Shown here: positions 44,683-52,366 of the stretch, in pieces
Layout: the number at the start of each line of letters is the position of its first letter
Position numbering within the stretch: position 1 is the stretch's first letter
Source of the DNA: a virus
IMG/VR virus record: IMGVR_UViG_3300028840_001431
Span: 1-62,650 of that record
Reading direction: 5' to 3' (one strand)
Length of the DNA: 62,650 nt
The notes under the pieces: generated by a model
The model's database searches: none
The model's input: the letters and a program-made list of their open reading frames with translations, nothing else
What the model was told of the DNA's origin: nothing
Program-made: the position numbers and the translations under genes

Positions 44683-45589
44683 GATATGACCTCCCCATCT
44701 GCCAGCATTCGTTAGCTACTTCACAGTAATCAGCACAACGCCGACCGTTCCAAGCATCCTCGGGAGAGCATTCATTAACGTCCCCGGTCTTGTGAGCATG
44801 GTCAACCTGAGCCCTGAGGTCCTCATAGTAGGCTTCAACGATGTCATCGGGCTCAAAGGGAACATCAACTAGGTAGGTGTTTTCCCGGAGTCCCCGGCTG
44901 TTTGCAACGGCGAGGCCCCCATCTCGGACGATGAAAAAGACCTTCATTCGGGAAACCGTTCGGCCCGTTTTCTGGACAAGAATCCGATACATATTGATTT
45001 GGAAAACAAGGCCATAATCGAGCTTTGATTTCTCGATATCAAAGGCCATTGTCGTCTTGGGTTGGCCCTTCTTCTTGCCTTTCACATAGAGGATGGGCTC
45101 ATTGGTTACGGGGTCAAGAAGCTGAGTCTCATATCCACCGACCGCCGGGACAACCTTGAAAGATCCCCAAGTCTTATGATCGATGAGCACATAAGGGTCA
45201 TCATACTTGGCAAACTTGCTAGGTGGGTACTCATCGGGCTCAAGGAGATCGAGGATGCCCTTAATCTTGCTATCCCCAACCTCTTCCTCAGCAAAAAGAT
45301 CATAGGTGAATTCAGACATAGCAAGCTTTGCATGGGTAGCGACACCAAGGACAGAGAAGGCACGATTAGAGGGCTTGACGGCATAATCAACCACCCTCTT
45401 GAGGTGGATTAGCCTTGCCCCGTTCCCTGCCATGGAAGGGGTGATTCCCCTCCATTCACGGTCAAAAGCGATTGATCTAAGGTAAGGTATGGGAGCACAC
45501 CTTTTTTCAAGACGACAACCCCGGTGAGATAGACAATCCCCGGTGAGGATCTTCCCGTCATCAGGGCAAATGAATTGGGTTAATGGCAT
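44675..45589 (-). CDS. Cas4/RecB-like PD-(D/E)XK nuclease with cysteine clusters
   Basis: 304 residues. I chose the ATG at 45589 because AAAGGAGAAG lies just upstream. Active-site pattern: H86 (GVATHAKL), D114 (GILDLLEPD), D137-H-K139 (VLIDHKTWGS), then a Q-containing helix (YGLVFQINMYRIL). Cysteines C8, C19, C25, C31 and four at the end (CSPEDAWNGRRCADYCEVANEC) suggest an iron-sulphur or zinc cluster as in Cas4 and AddB. Such enzymes process DNA ends in recombination-dependent phage replication. Confidence 0.7.
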   Translation of the reverse strand: MPLTQFICPDDGKILTGDCLSHRGCRLEKRCAPIPYLRSIAFDREWRGITPSMAGNGARLIHLKRVVDYAVKPSNRAFSVLGVATHAKLAMSEFTYDLFAEEEVGDSKIKGILDLLEPDEYPPSKFAKYDDPYVLIDHKTWGSFKVVPAVGGYETQLLDPVTNEPILYVKGKKKGQPKTTMAFDIEKSKLDYGLVFQINMYRILVQKTGRTVSRMKVFFIVRDGGLAVANSRGLRENTYLVDVPFEPDDIVEAYYEDLRAQVDHAHKTGDVNECSPEDAWNGRRCADYCEVANECWQMGRSYRG

Positions 45590-45743
45590 GTTTCTTCTCC
45601 TTTTGTTGTGGGACCTCTTGAGTCCCTTTCCTGAGAATAAACCGGGAGGGTATGAAGTCACACTCCTCCCGGTCGGCCCATGTCATACCGAGGGCTTTAC
45701 ACCTCGGAAAATGAAAACAATCATTGCAAGTTAGGACCCTCAT
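45561..45743 (-). CDS. Small cysteine-rich metal-binding protein
   Basis: 60 residues. I chose the ATG at 45743, preceded by AAGGAAA; a longer upstream frame overlaps the gene before it. The CNDCFHFPRCKALG and REECDFIPSRF pattern is a common phage zinc-binding motif of unknown role. It overlaps the start of the Cas4-like nuclease gene by 29 bases. Confidence 0.55.
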   Translation of the reverse strand: MRVLTCNDCFHFPRCKALGMTWADREECDFIPSRFILRKGTQEVPQQKEKKHAINPIHLP

Positions 45744-45744
45744 T

Positions 45745-45927
45745 TCAGCTTTCCTTATTTTCTGTTTGGAGATCGATCTCAATGATTGTATCGATTCCTT
45801 GAATATACATATCCCGCTCACACTTAGAGCAATTAATGGTATCACCAACGCCTAGATCATAGTAATCATCAATTTGCTGTTCATGCCCACAATGCAAACA
45901 GGTTATCATTGGGAGTGATTGCCACAT
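45745..45927 (-). CDS. Small zinc-ribbon protein
   Basis: 60 residues, with AGGAG before the ATG. CLHCGHE (10-16) and CSKCERD (33-39) form a C4 zinc ribbon; the rest is acidic (GIDTIIEIDLQTENKES). It is located between the SMC-like ATPase and nuclease genes and may be an adaptor for DNA-processing proteins. Confidence 0.55.
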   Translation of the reverse strand: MWQSLPMITCLHCGHEQQIDDYYDLGVGDTINCSKCERDMYIQGIDTIIEIDLQTENKES

Positions 45928-45930
45928 TAG

Positions 45931-47187
45931 CTACTCCTTAACTGCCCCATCCTCAATGATTACCGAAACCTCATCACCCTCACCAACCCGCTCAATCCAC
46001 AACTGAGCATCTTCAGTCTCAGCCATATCCATTAGGATCTTGAGATTATCCTCATCAAGAAGGCTTGCATCTCTGATGAGCAGGATTTTGAGCTTTGGGT
46101 TGAGGGCTATGCCCATTGCAACGGATACCCTGATTTGCTCAGCAAGGCTTGCCTGATCGAGTGGGAGCCCGTTAAACGTTACCCCATCCTCATCGAATCC
46201 TAGGCCTTCAACGGGGAACTTGGCATCAGAAATCATTTTGTCTTTCTTCTGCCTCAACTGCTCAAGGGTATTGGTGTATTCGGTTGCCGCTTGCTCATCG
46301 TTGGCAATCTGGTTTCGGGCAATTCTATAGTTGTTGTTTTCCACTACCTTGAGGTTATTCCGCTCAGCTTCTTTTACCTGACGCATGACAGGTTGTGGGT
46401 CTTGCTTATCACCAAGCTTCCCAATCCTATCCTCGTAGTTTTTCACCTCAGCCCTGAGGACCTTTTGACGGGCCTTGAGGCGGGCTATTTCGTCTTGAAT
46501 ATCCGATATCTGTTTTTGATATCCCTCAATGGAGTCCTCAGCCATTTCAATTCGGCTTTCAGCACTTTCAATTTTGTGCTCAAGATTATCAACCGCTTTG
46601 TTATTATCCGCGATTCGACCGACTTCCTTAACTAATTCCTCGGTGTCTATTCGTTCCGGCTCATCCTCATGAAAAGGCATACCCTCAAGGCGGGCCTTAT
46701 CGGCTTTGATTTTGACGTTGAGCCCCTTTCTGAGATCATAGACCGTGGAAATATCTCCATCGATTTCGGTGAAATCGACTCCAATCAATTGCCGGAGAGT
46801 AACCTTTTGCTCATCGGCTTTCATGCTCAGGAATTGCATGGGATCAAAGCTGATCTTCCCGGTGAGCCTATCAAGGATTGATTGAGGGGAGGGGTATCGA
46901 GCCCCGTCCTTATTGGAGATAACGAGGTTCGTTCCCCCGGATTGAGTGAAGGTGCGAGTGACCGTGATATCCCCGAGATCGGCAATGACCTTGGCTTTCT
47001 CCTTGCCCTTCTTGACGGGCTTTTTGGGGATTGCTCCCTTCCCGCCGAGGGCATAGGCGATTGAATCAAGGACAGAAGTTTTTCCCGCCGCGTTCTTGCC
47101 CCCAACAACGACTACATTCCCCTCGGGAGTGATATCCACGGCTGAGAGGCGTTTGATGTTTTCAGCCTTCAAATTGATGATCTTCAT
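45931..47187 (-). CDS. SMC/Rad50-like ATPase
   Basis: 418 residues. Walker A GGKNAAGKTS at 29-38 follows the typical N-terminal strand (IINLKAENIKRLSAVDI). Residues 155-290 are a coiled coil (ESAESRIEMAEDSIEGYQKQ, KARQKVLRAEVKNYEDRI), and the C-terminal lobe has PLDQASLAEQIRVSVAMGIA (signature-like) and ILLIRDASLLDEDN (Walker B and D-loop region). It resembles short phage Rad50-like ATPases that act with nucleases in end processing. The Cas4-like nuclease two genes downstream is a plausible partner. ATGA overlap with the gene upstream. Confidence 0.75.
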   Translation of the reverse strand: MKIINLKAENIKRLSAVDITPEGNVVVVGGKNAAGKTSVLDSIAYALGGKGAIPKKPVKKGKEKAKVIADLGDITVTRTFTQSGGTNLVISNKDGARYPSPQSILDRLTGKISFDPMQFLSMKADEQKVTLRQLIGVDFTEIDGDISTVYDLRKGLNVKIKADKARLEGMPFHEDEPERIDTEELVKEVGRIADNNKAVDNLEHKIESAESRIEMAEDSIEGYQKQISDIQDEIARLKARQKVLRAEVKNYEDRIGKLGDKQDPQPVMRQVKEAERNNLKVVENNNYRIARNQIANDEQAATEYTNTLEQLRQKKDKMISDAKFPVEGLGFDEDGVTFNGLPLDQASLAEQIRVSVAMGIALNPKLKILLIRDASLLDEDNLKILMDMAETEDAQLWIERVGEGDEVSVIIEDGAVKE

Positions 47188-47528
47188 AGTGTTATGGTCC
47201 TCCTTTTTGTGAGCATAGGTTCAACGTTCGTTGTCTTTTTGGCTTCTTGAATGAATTCGTTTATTGAAATGCAACCATAGGTGAAGTGACTCAGGAAGGT
47301 GATGATGTTATCCCAACCAAAAATTGTGAATGAGTTCGGCTTGGTAACGGTCCCGTCCTCTTCGTAGTAGCTAGGTTCTATGAGGTCAAGCCTAGCATTG
47401 TTGATAAGGCCTGAGGCGGGATGAAGGCTCCCGGTTATGACAAGGGTTGATTGGCCAAAAATTATTTCGGAAAATTCAAAATCAACTCCAAAATGGCCTT
47501 TGCCTTTGAAAAACTTGACGTTATTCAT
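47184..47528 (-). CDS. Hypothetical protein
   Basis: 114 residues. I chose the ATG at 47528, which has AAGGA at a good distance and overlaps the stop of the preceding gene; an ATG six bases upstream is too close to the ribosome site. The first half is beta-rich (HFGVDFEFSEIIFGQSTLVITG), the second has an aromatic helix (FTIFGWDNIITFLSHF). It is coupled to the SMC-like ATPase gene (ATGA overlap) and may be an accessory to it. Confidence 0.5.
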   Translation of the reverse strand: MNNVKFFKGKGHFGVDFEFSEIIFGQSTLVITGSLHPASGLINNARLDLIEPSYYEEDGTVTKPNSFTIFGWDNIITFLSHFTYGCISINEFIQEAKKTTNVEPMLTKRRTITL

Positions 47529-48300
47529 CGTCATCCTTCCCCTTTGAGGGATCATGATCCGGGTCATCGTCCGGGACGTAAATCGGAGTAAGCCCGCGTT
47601 TTGTGATATCCCGATGGAGGGTTTTGACCTCATCCCTGAGAACGTCAAGCCTCCAATACTCCTCATCTTTTTTGCCGTGGTTCATTTCTCTCCATGCCGG
47701 AAGAGCATCGAGCCTTTCTTGATACATCGACCGATGGGACTCCGGGTAAAGCTTTTCAATTCTCTTGGCCATGAAAGCAGTAATGATCCCCGGCTTGTTG
47801 ACTCCGCGTTTCACCTTCCCGTTGCGGTTGAGATCCTCGGTGGTACACATAGCGTGAGGGTGGGCAATGAAGATGACCGTCTTTGAAACCTCAAAATCAT
47901 GAGGGACCTGAGAGATCCGCTTACTGACTCCCATTTTTGCGGCTTCATTCATGAAGCTTGCCGGGGAGTAATGCCGGGAGCCTATCCAAAGCAGGGCCGA
48001 ATTGAATTCCTTATGCCTGATGATTGCGGGGCGGCAAACATAGCAATGATCTTCAGGGCAAGGAATCACCCTATCCTTCATTGGCCAATTCCGCTTTGCA
48101 AAGATTTCGTGGTCCCCTTTCAGGAAATTTTCCGGGTCAATCCACGTCCAACCCCGGCTTTGCTTGATGCCTTGCCCGCAAGTTGTGCAAATCGTCAAAG
48201 GGATGGGCATTCGGTCACATCCCACGGCTAGGGGGTCAGAAACCAAATAGATCCCACCCTTCTTCCGATATCCGCAACCCCGTTTTCCTTCAACTGCCAT
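47521..48300 (-). CDS. Cysteine-rich hypothetical protein
   Basis: 259 residues. CTTCGQG near residue 38 and CPEDHCYVC near 81-89 suggest one or two zinc sites. The middle has an FIAHPHAMCT segment and a charged helical region; the tail is very acidic (PDDDPDHDPSKGKDDDE). I do not recognise a family. The operon context suggests a DNA-processing role. Confidence 0.5.
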   Translation of the reverse strand: MAVEGKRGCGYRKKGGIYLVSDPLAVGCDRMPIPLTICTTCGQGIKQSRGWTWIDPENFLKGDHEIFAKRNWPMKDRVIPCPEDHCYVCRPAIIRHKEFNSALLWIGSRHYSPASFMNEAAKMGVSKRISQVPHDFEVSKTVIFIAHPHAMCTTEDLNRNGKVKRGVNKPGIITAFMAKRIEKLYPESHRSMYQERLDALPAWREMNHGKKDEEYWRLDVLRDEVKTLHRDITKRGLTPIYVPDDDPDHDPSKGKDDDE

Positions 48301-48424
48301 CGTGCATCCTCCTTAACTTGTTAATCTGCCATCTCGTTATAAGATGGGAATAGGTTATAGAGAGGTACAGGGCAATCATTGCGAGAACCTGTACCCCTCC
48401 AAGGATATAGTGCCAAACCGTCAA
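48290..48424 (-). CDS. Possible small membrane protein
   Basis: 44 residues from a TTG start, with one hydrophobic span (YILGGVQVLAMIALYLSITY) and a basic tail (RWQINKLRRMH). It fills the gap between genes 48426 and 48300 and overlaps the latter by 11 bases. There is no clear ribosome site for the TTG; an internal ATG is possible. Coding is supported mainly by the tight packing and hydrophobic pattern, as with the membrane peptide at 50705. Confidence 0.35.
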   Translation of the reverse strand: MTVWHYILGGVQVLAMIALYLSITYSHLITRWQINKLRRMHDGS

Positions 48425-48425
48425 G

Positions 48426-48689
48426 CTATCTATTAGCGTTCTCAGCACGTTTCCTCTCTTTTTTGGCTAAGCCCAAAAGACGATGATACTGAAGCTTTTT
48501 CATGCAAAGCTTGCAATCAACGTTGAAGGCGGTTTTTGTGTCGTCCCGATGGAAGGTGAGGAACCGTGAGTCCTTTCGACAAAGAACCCCCTCTGTTATG
48601 GTTCCCCACTTCCAAAGGACGTGAATTCTTTTGCCCATTTCTGAGCCATCCTCTATCTTTCCGAAGAAATATTCTACCTCACTCCCCAT
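48426..48689 (-). CDS. Small basic protein of unknown function
   Basis: 87 residues, overlapping the SNF2 gene end by 11 bases. Strands (HVLWKWGTITEGVLCRKDSRFLTF is typical, here interrupted) are followed by CKLCMKKLQYHR and a basic helix (LAKKERKRAENANR). The C-x-x-C could bind zinc with an upstream cysteine or histidine. It may bind nucleic acid. Confidence 0.5.
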   Translation of the reverse strand: MGSEVEYFFGKIEDGSEMGKRIHVLWKWGTITEGVLCRKDSRFLTFHRDDTKTAFNVDCKLCMKKLQYHRLLGLAKKERKRAENANR

Positions 48690-50700
48690 TGATCATCCTC
48701 ATGAGATCTTCACCTAATTGGCCGCGATACTTTGTGATTACGAGCTTGCCAAGGGCCGCTTGCTTAGGTGAGAGGAATAGATTTGAAGCAAGATCCCTGC
48801 CTATGCGGGCATCGAATTTGTTGAAGCCGTGGCCATCGAGGGCCATTGCTCCATCACAAACGGTCGCTAGTCTCTTCAGGCCTATGTGAATGGCTTTGAT
48901 TTGAGATTCTGACAGGCTTTCCGCGATTGTTTCAAGGCCCTTGCGGGATTTCTTCTTTGACTCTGACTCCTTGAGTTCCTGGCTTGCCGCGAATTCTGCT
49001 GTCTTGAGGGCCTCAGCGTCAAACTGAGAGGCCTCTTCCGGGGACAGGTCCAAGGCCCTGTCTATGACCTTTTGCTTCTCTACGAGGCGTTTGGCTATCT
49101 CAGAATCGATGGAACCGTCCAAAACCAAATGTTGGACAAGGACGTTATCGGTTTGTCCGATACGATGAAGCCTATCTTCGGCTTGGGTCACGTTTCCGGG
49201 AACCCAATCGAGTTCGGCAAAGATAACCAATGAGGCGGCTGTCAGGGTGATTCCGACTCCGGCGGCGGTTATGGAGCCAATGAAGAGCTTTATATCGGGG
49301 GACTCTTGGAAGGCTTTCACGGCTTCGTCACGTTCCTCAAAGGGTGTCTTGCCTGTAAACTTGACCGCGATATCTCCGAAATGATCTGCAATGGCATCTA
49401 TAACAGAATGGTGATGAGCAAACAAGACAATTTTTTCATTCGCCTCAAGTGCATCGGTTACATGATCGATCACGGCGGGGACTTTAGACTCAGCCGTTTC
49501 CCGCCTGACGGTTGACATTTCATTGAAAGCAACCCTGTAACCATCGCTAAGGGCGGCAACCGCCTCTTTGTAATCATCGGGGTTATCAGAGGTCTTGGCC
49601 AATTCAACCTTATACTCCAATTCCTCAAGGCGGGCTCGATGCTCGGCAAAGAACTTTTGCTCCCGGTCGATGACCCTTTGAAACCCATTGGGTGGAACCT
49701 CTATGATCTGCCTGAACTTTGGCGGGAGTTCGGTGAGGACCTCTTTCTTGAGGCGGCGAATCATGATAGTTGATCTCAATTTCTCATGCAATTCCTCAAG
49801 ATTAGAGGCCCCCTTGACGTTCCACCCCCACCCGTCATGATGGGCATCACAATATCGCTGAGTGTAATACTTCCATGATCGGAATGTATCCGGGGCGAGA
49901 TTCCGGGCAATGTTCCACAACTCGATTGGCCTATTGACTATCGGCGTTCCGGTCATGAAGACCTTCCTAACCGCCTTGATTGGCCCTTGCTGAGCGTACT
50001 TCTTGCCCTTGTATCCAAAGACGTGGCGGGTACGCTGAGCCTTGGAGTTTTTGAGGTAATGGCATTCGTCCACGATGAGCAGATCCCAAACGAAGGACTT
50101 GATATGAGCCTCATATTTCTTGAGGATGTCATAGTTGATGATCTGAACCATGACCTCGGGGTTATCATCCCGATATCGGTCCTCTCTCCATTTCTTCTTA
50201 TCTGAATTGATGATAAAGATATTAGCGGGACGAACCAACCACTTGCGGGCCTCCCTTGCCCAATTCATTTTGAGGCTTGCGGGGCAAACAACTAGAACGG
50301 TTTGGATTGATCGGTTCATGTTAATGAGCCCAAGGGCTTGAATCGTTTTGCCAAGGCCCATTTCATCACCAACCAAAGAATTGACGTGGTTCTTTAGGAA
50401 AGAAATTCCCCCACGCTGAAAAGGGAGGTAATCCTCACCCTCGGGGGCCGGGACGTTGATATCAGCGTCCAATGCTCGGCTTTCCTCAAGGGCCTTTTCC
50501 CGTTTGCGGGCGGCATCCTCAAGGTGCGGCTTGGCCGTTTCGTCGGCGTATTGAATGAGTTTTGCAGCTTTTTCAGGGTCCCGAGTTGACCACTTTTTGC
50601 TGATTGGATTATTCCACCAAAGGCCCGCCGCTTTGCAAATGTGCCTCTCTTCGTAAGAAGCTTCAGCGACAAAGACCCCGCTCTTGTAAGTCAATCTCAT
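48679..50700 (-). CDS. SNF2-family DNA-dependent ATPase
   Basis: 673 residues. Motif I GDEMGLGKT (111-119), motif Ia VVCPASLKMNW, motif II DECH (211-214), motif III MTGTPIVNRP and motif VI HRIGQ all present, with a short N-terminal domain (YEERHICKAAGLWWNNPISK) like that preceding SMARCAL1/HARP-type remodellers. It should translocate on DNA, remodelling forks or removing proteins during phage replication. The C-terminus has a coiled end with two helices. It heads the larger genes of the minus operon. Confidence 0.8.
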   Translation of the reverse strand: MRLTYKSGVFVAEASYEERHICKAAGLWWNNPISKKWSTRDPEKAAKLIQYADETAKPHLEDAARKREKALEESRALDADINVPAPEGEDYLPFQRGGISFLKNHVNSLVGDEMGLGKTIQALGLINMNRSIQTVLVVCPASLKMNWAREARKWLVRPANIFIINSDKKKWREDRYRDDNPEVMVQIINYDILKKYEAHIKSFVWDLLIVDECHYLKNSKAQRTRHVFGYKGKKYAQQGPIKAVRKVFMTGTPIVNRPIELWNIARNLAPDTFRSWKYYTQRYCDAHHDGWGWNVKGASNLEELHEKLRSTIMIRRLKKEVLTELPPKFRQIIEVPPNGFQRVIDREQKFFAEHRARLEELEYKVELAKTSDNPDDYKEAVAALSDGYRVAFNEMSTVRRETAESKVPAVIDHVTDALEANEKIVLFAHHHSVIDAIADHFGDIAVKFTGKTPFEERDEAVKAFQESPDIKLFIGSITAAGVGITLTAASLVIFAELDWVPGNVTQAEDRLHRIGQTDNVLVQHLVLDGSIDSEIAKRLVEKQKVIDRALDLSPEEASQFDAEALKTAEFAASQELKESESKKKSRKGLETIAESLSESQIKAIHIGLKRLATVCDGAMALDGHGFNKFDARIGRDLASNLFLSPKQAALGKLVITKYRGQLGEDLMRMINGE

Positions 50701-50704
50701 AATT

Positions 50705-50797
50705 TCACCTCATCCTTTTGATTGCATCAATCATGATTAGAAAGCATCCGACCACTAAACAAGCGGCCCCTGCAAAGAAAATGATATATGGGATCAT
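50705..50797 (-). CDS. 30-residue membrane peptide
   Basis: MIPYIIFFAGAACLVVGCFL then IMIDAIKRMR. The ATG overlaps the stop of the upstream gene as ATGA, and the stop lies 4 bases before the SNF2 start, with GGATGAGGTGA serving as that gene's ribosome site. A single membrane span with a basic tail. Coupling and composition favour a real microprotein. Confidence 0.5.
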   Translation of the reverse strand: MIPYIIFFAGAACLVVGCFLIMIDAIKRMR

Positions 50798-50982
50798 GCC
50801 GGGACCTCCTCAACCAGAATTCCACCATCAACCTCAATGGCTTCATCAAATGAGCCCTGAATTGCATTCTCAATTTCACTATCGGAACCATAATCATTCA
50901 ACTGATCAAAAACCCATTGGGCTGATCGGTCGGTTGGAAGATAGAACTCCACGGTCAATTTGAATTTTCTCATCACTGCCAT
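50794..50982 (-). CDS. Small acidic protein
   Basis: 62 residues. The start overlaps the previous stop (TAATG). FKLTVEFYLPTDRSAQWVFD gives strand-helix-type structure with an acidic end (EVDGGILVEEVPA). Function unknown; it belongs to the early minus-strand operon. Confidence 0.5.
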   Translation of the reverse strand: MAVMRKFKLTVEFYLPTDRSAQWVFDQLNDYGSDSEIENAIQGSFDEAIEVDGGILVEEVPA

Positions 50983-51293
50983 TAGATGATTTCCTCACTT
51001 TCAATGCTACCAAGCTCCCACCCGGAGACTTTGAGCATTTCTAAGGCATTGGTTTTGTTTTTTCTGTAATCTTCGGTGTCTTTGCCCTTGATGATCTTCG
51101 ACACCATGACAACCATTTCCCCTTTGATCGGATTGATCTCGGTAGCCATTTCCATGACCCGAGGCCCACCAAATTTCCTAACGAGGGCCGAGAGCCCCTG
51201 AGCATATGAGAGGTTGGCCGGGAATGCTCCAATATGTTTTTCATAGAGGGTTCTGATTTCTTCCAATGTTAAGACAACTTCATTTTGCCTCAT
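50982..51293 (-). CDS. Hypothetical early protein
   Basis: 103 residues. I chose the ATG at 51293, six bases after AAAAAGGAG. The product is helical (LTLEEIRTLYEKHIGAFPAN, PIKGEMVVMVSKIIKGKDTE) with an acidic tail. No family recognised. Confidence 0.5.
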   Translation of the reverse strand: MRQNEVVLTLEEIRTLYEKHIGAFPANLSYAQGLSALVRKFGGPRVMEMATEINPIKGEMVVMVSKIIKGKDTEDYRKNKTNALEMLKVSGWELGSIESEEII

Positions 51294-51299
51294 TACCAT

Positions 51300-51426
51300 C
51301 TCCTTTTTAAGATTGCCGACCCCTCAAGACGCGACCTCACAGATTTCTTTTCCATCCCCATCGGTAACGCTTTGAAAGCCGCACCTCTGTCCGGGCTTGC
51401 TCCCGGTTGCGGGGGAGGGTTAGGCC
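51300..51426. other. Gap in the minus operon with a GC-rich hairpin
   Basis: No convincing gene. A CCGGG-CTTGCT-CCCGG stem lies near 51399-51415 and a C/G-rich stretch follows; a 22-codon open frame ends at the ribosome site of the next gene but has no ribosome site of its own. Confidence 0.3.
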
Positions 51427-51612
51427 CTAACGCATGGGCTTATCGGCTGTTCTCCACTTGATTTTGGTGGATTCAGGCAAGACCATGATCTTCGGGTTTT
51501 TTACCCCAAAGGTAAAGGCAAGGCTCCCCTCGCTATTGTGCTCCACATTGACGAACGGGAGCCATCGCCTTTCAGCCCAAACCCATCCCTTGAAACTATT
51601 CTTTGTGCTCAT
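51427..51612 (-). CDS. Small early protein
   Basis: 61 residues. I chose the ATG at 51612 (MSTKNSFKGWVW), which overlaps the upstream gene by 17 bases and has GGTGGA upstream; a longer frame starts at 51651. Predicted strands (RRWLPFVNVEHNSEGSLAFTF). Unknown function. Confidence 0.45.
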   Translation of the reverse strand: MSTKNSFKGWVWAERRWLPFVNVEHNSEGSLAFTFGVKNPKIMVLPESTKIKWRTADKPMR

Positions 51613-51952
51613 ACCATCCACCATCAAGATCTCTCCAAAGCTTAGGACCATCGATCAAGGCGTCAAAGGCCTGATAACCATACCCGGAAGGATCATTGAC
51701 AATGCCGATCATATCCAATACAACCGCAGGATTTTTGTCATCGAAATCGTTTGGATACCACGGGAAAGCGGCTATGATGGGATCTTCGTTGCCGTATTCA
51801 TCAGGATTTGAATAACTTACATACACCCGATTAGTTGAGGTCATCTTTGTGACGCTGAACCGATGGCAATGGCCGCTGAGTTCCTTGCACATTTGCCGAA
51901 GATTCTCTAAGCTCACGACTCTCTTGGACCAATCAAATTGGGTTCCTACCAT
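51596..51952 (-). CDS. First gene of the minus-strand early operon, hypothetical
   Basis: 118 residues, with a strong AAAGGAGGTGA ribosome site. The product has an N-terminal basic helix and beta-rich remainder (CHRFSVTKMTSTNRVYVSYS, AVVLDMIGIVNDPSG). No recognised family. It is about 100 bases downstream of a good minus-strand promoter. Confidence 0.55.
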   Translation of the reverse strand: MVGTQFDWSKRVVSLENLRQMCKELSGHCHRFSVTKMTSTNRVYVSYSNPDEYGNEDPIIAAFPWYPNDFDDKNPAVVLDMIGIVNDPSGYGYQAFDALIDGPKLWRDLDGGWYEHKE

Positions 51953-51996
51953 GTGCTCACCTCCTTTCTTTAGTATTTTCGATAACTAAAAAATGT

Positions 51997-52025
51997 TTGA
52001 CAAAACGAAAAACCAAGACTATCAT
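51997..52025 (+). promoter_or_regulatory. Strong plus-strand early promoter
   Basis: TTGACA at 51997-52002, exactly 17 bases, then TATCAT at 52020-52025. The start would be near 52032 and the transcript runs into the HTH gene at 52149 and the primase operon. Confidence 0.65.
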
Positions 52026-52062
52026 GTTACCCACAATCGAACCTGCCTTTGAAGGCTTTTCA

Positions 52063-52091
52063 ACTATACAGTATCATCGGAACATTGTCAA
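52063..52091 (-). promoter_or_regulatory. Strong minus-strand early promoter facing the plus promoter
   Basis: Read on the minus strand: TTGACA (52091-52086), 17 bases, TATAGT (52068-52063). Start near 52056, driving genes 51952 down to 43557. It points toward the plus promoter 40 bases away, so the two transcripts cross. Confidence 0.65.
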
Positions 52092-52109
52092 GAGTACAAA
52101 AGAGTTTTT

Positions 52110-52124
52110 TTGCAATCTTTGCAA
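52110..52124. promoter_or_regulatory. Candidate operator for the HTH protein
   Basis: TTGCAA at 52110-52115 and again at 52119-52124; each hexamer is self-complementary and the pair is separated by three bases. It lies between the early promoters and the HTH gene. A near-palindrome, ACTATACAGT, also covers the -10 box of the minus promoter. Confidence 0.4.
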
Positions 52125-52148
52125 TTTTTTTGAGGAAGGGGTAAAGAG

Positions 52149-52364
52149 ATGTCAAACGTTCCCGCCGGATTCAGTAATCGTGAGTTTGCAAGGGAGGTGA
52201 ATGACTTCCTTAGACGAAGAAAGAAAAAGCCTTATTGGCTTGCTAAGCAATGCAAACCACCGATGAGCTTTCCAACCATCTACAAAATGTTAAATGACCC
52301 GACTAGGGATATCAGGCTTTCAACCATTCGCAGAATTCGTGAAGTCATGGCTCGATACGTCTGA
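52149..52364 (+). CDS. HTH DNA-binding protein, Cro/XRE-like
   Basis: 71 residues. FAREVNDFLRRRKKKPYWLAKQ then SFPTIYKMLNDPTRDIRLSTI and RRIREVM fit a four- to five-helix XRE-type domain, with the recognition helix around SFPTIYKML. GAGGAAGGGG precedes the ATG. As the first gene to the right of the divergent early promoters, it is a natural regulator of both, in the manner of Cro. Confidence 0.65.
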   Translation: MSNVPAGFSNREFAREVNDFLRRRKKKPYWLAKQCKPPMSFPTIYKMLNDPTRDIRLSTIRRIREVMARYV

Positions 52365-52366
52365 GA

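Noticed and set aside
52149-52364. Lysogeny repressor with integrase
   Set aside because: The HTH protein is Cro-sized without a dimerisation or cleavage domain, and no integrase, excisionase or attachment site was found.
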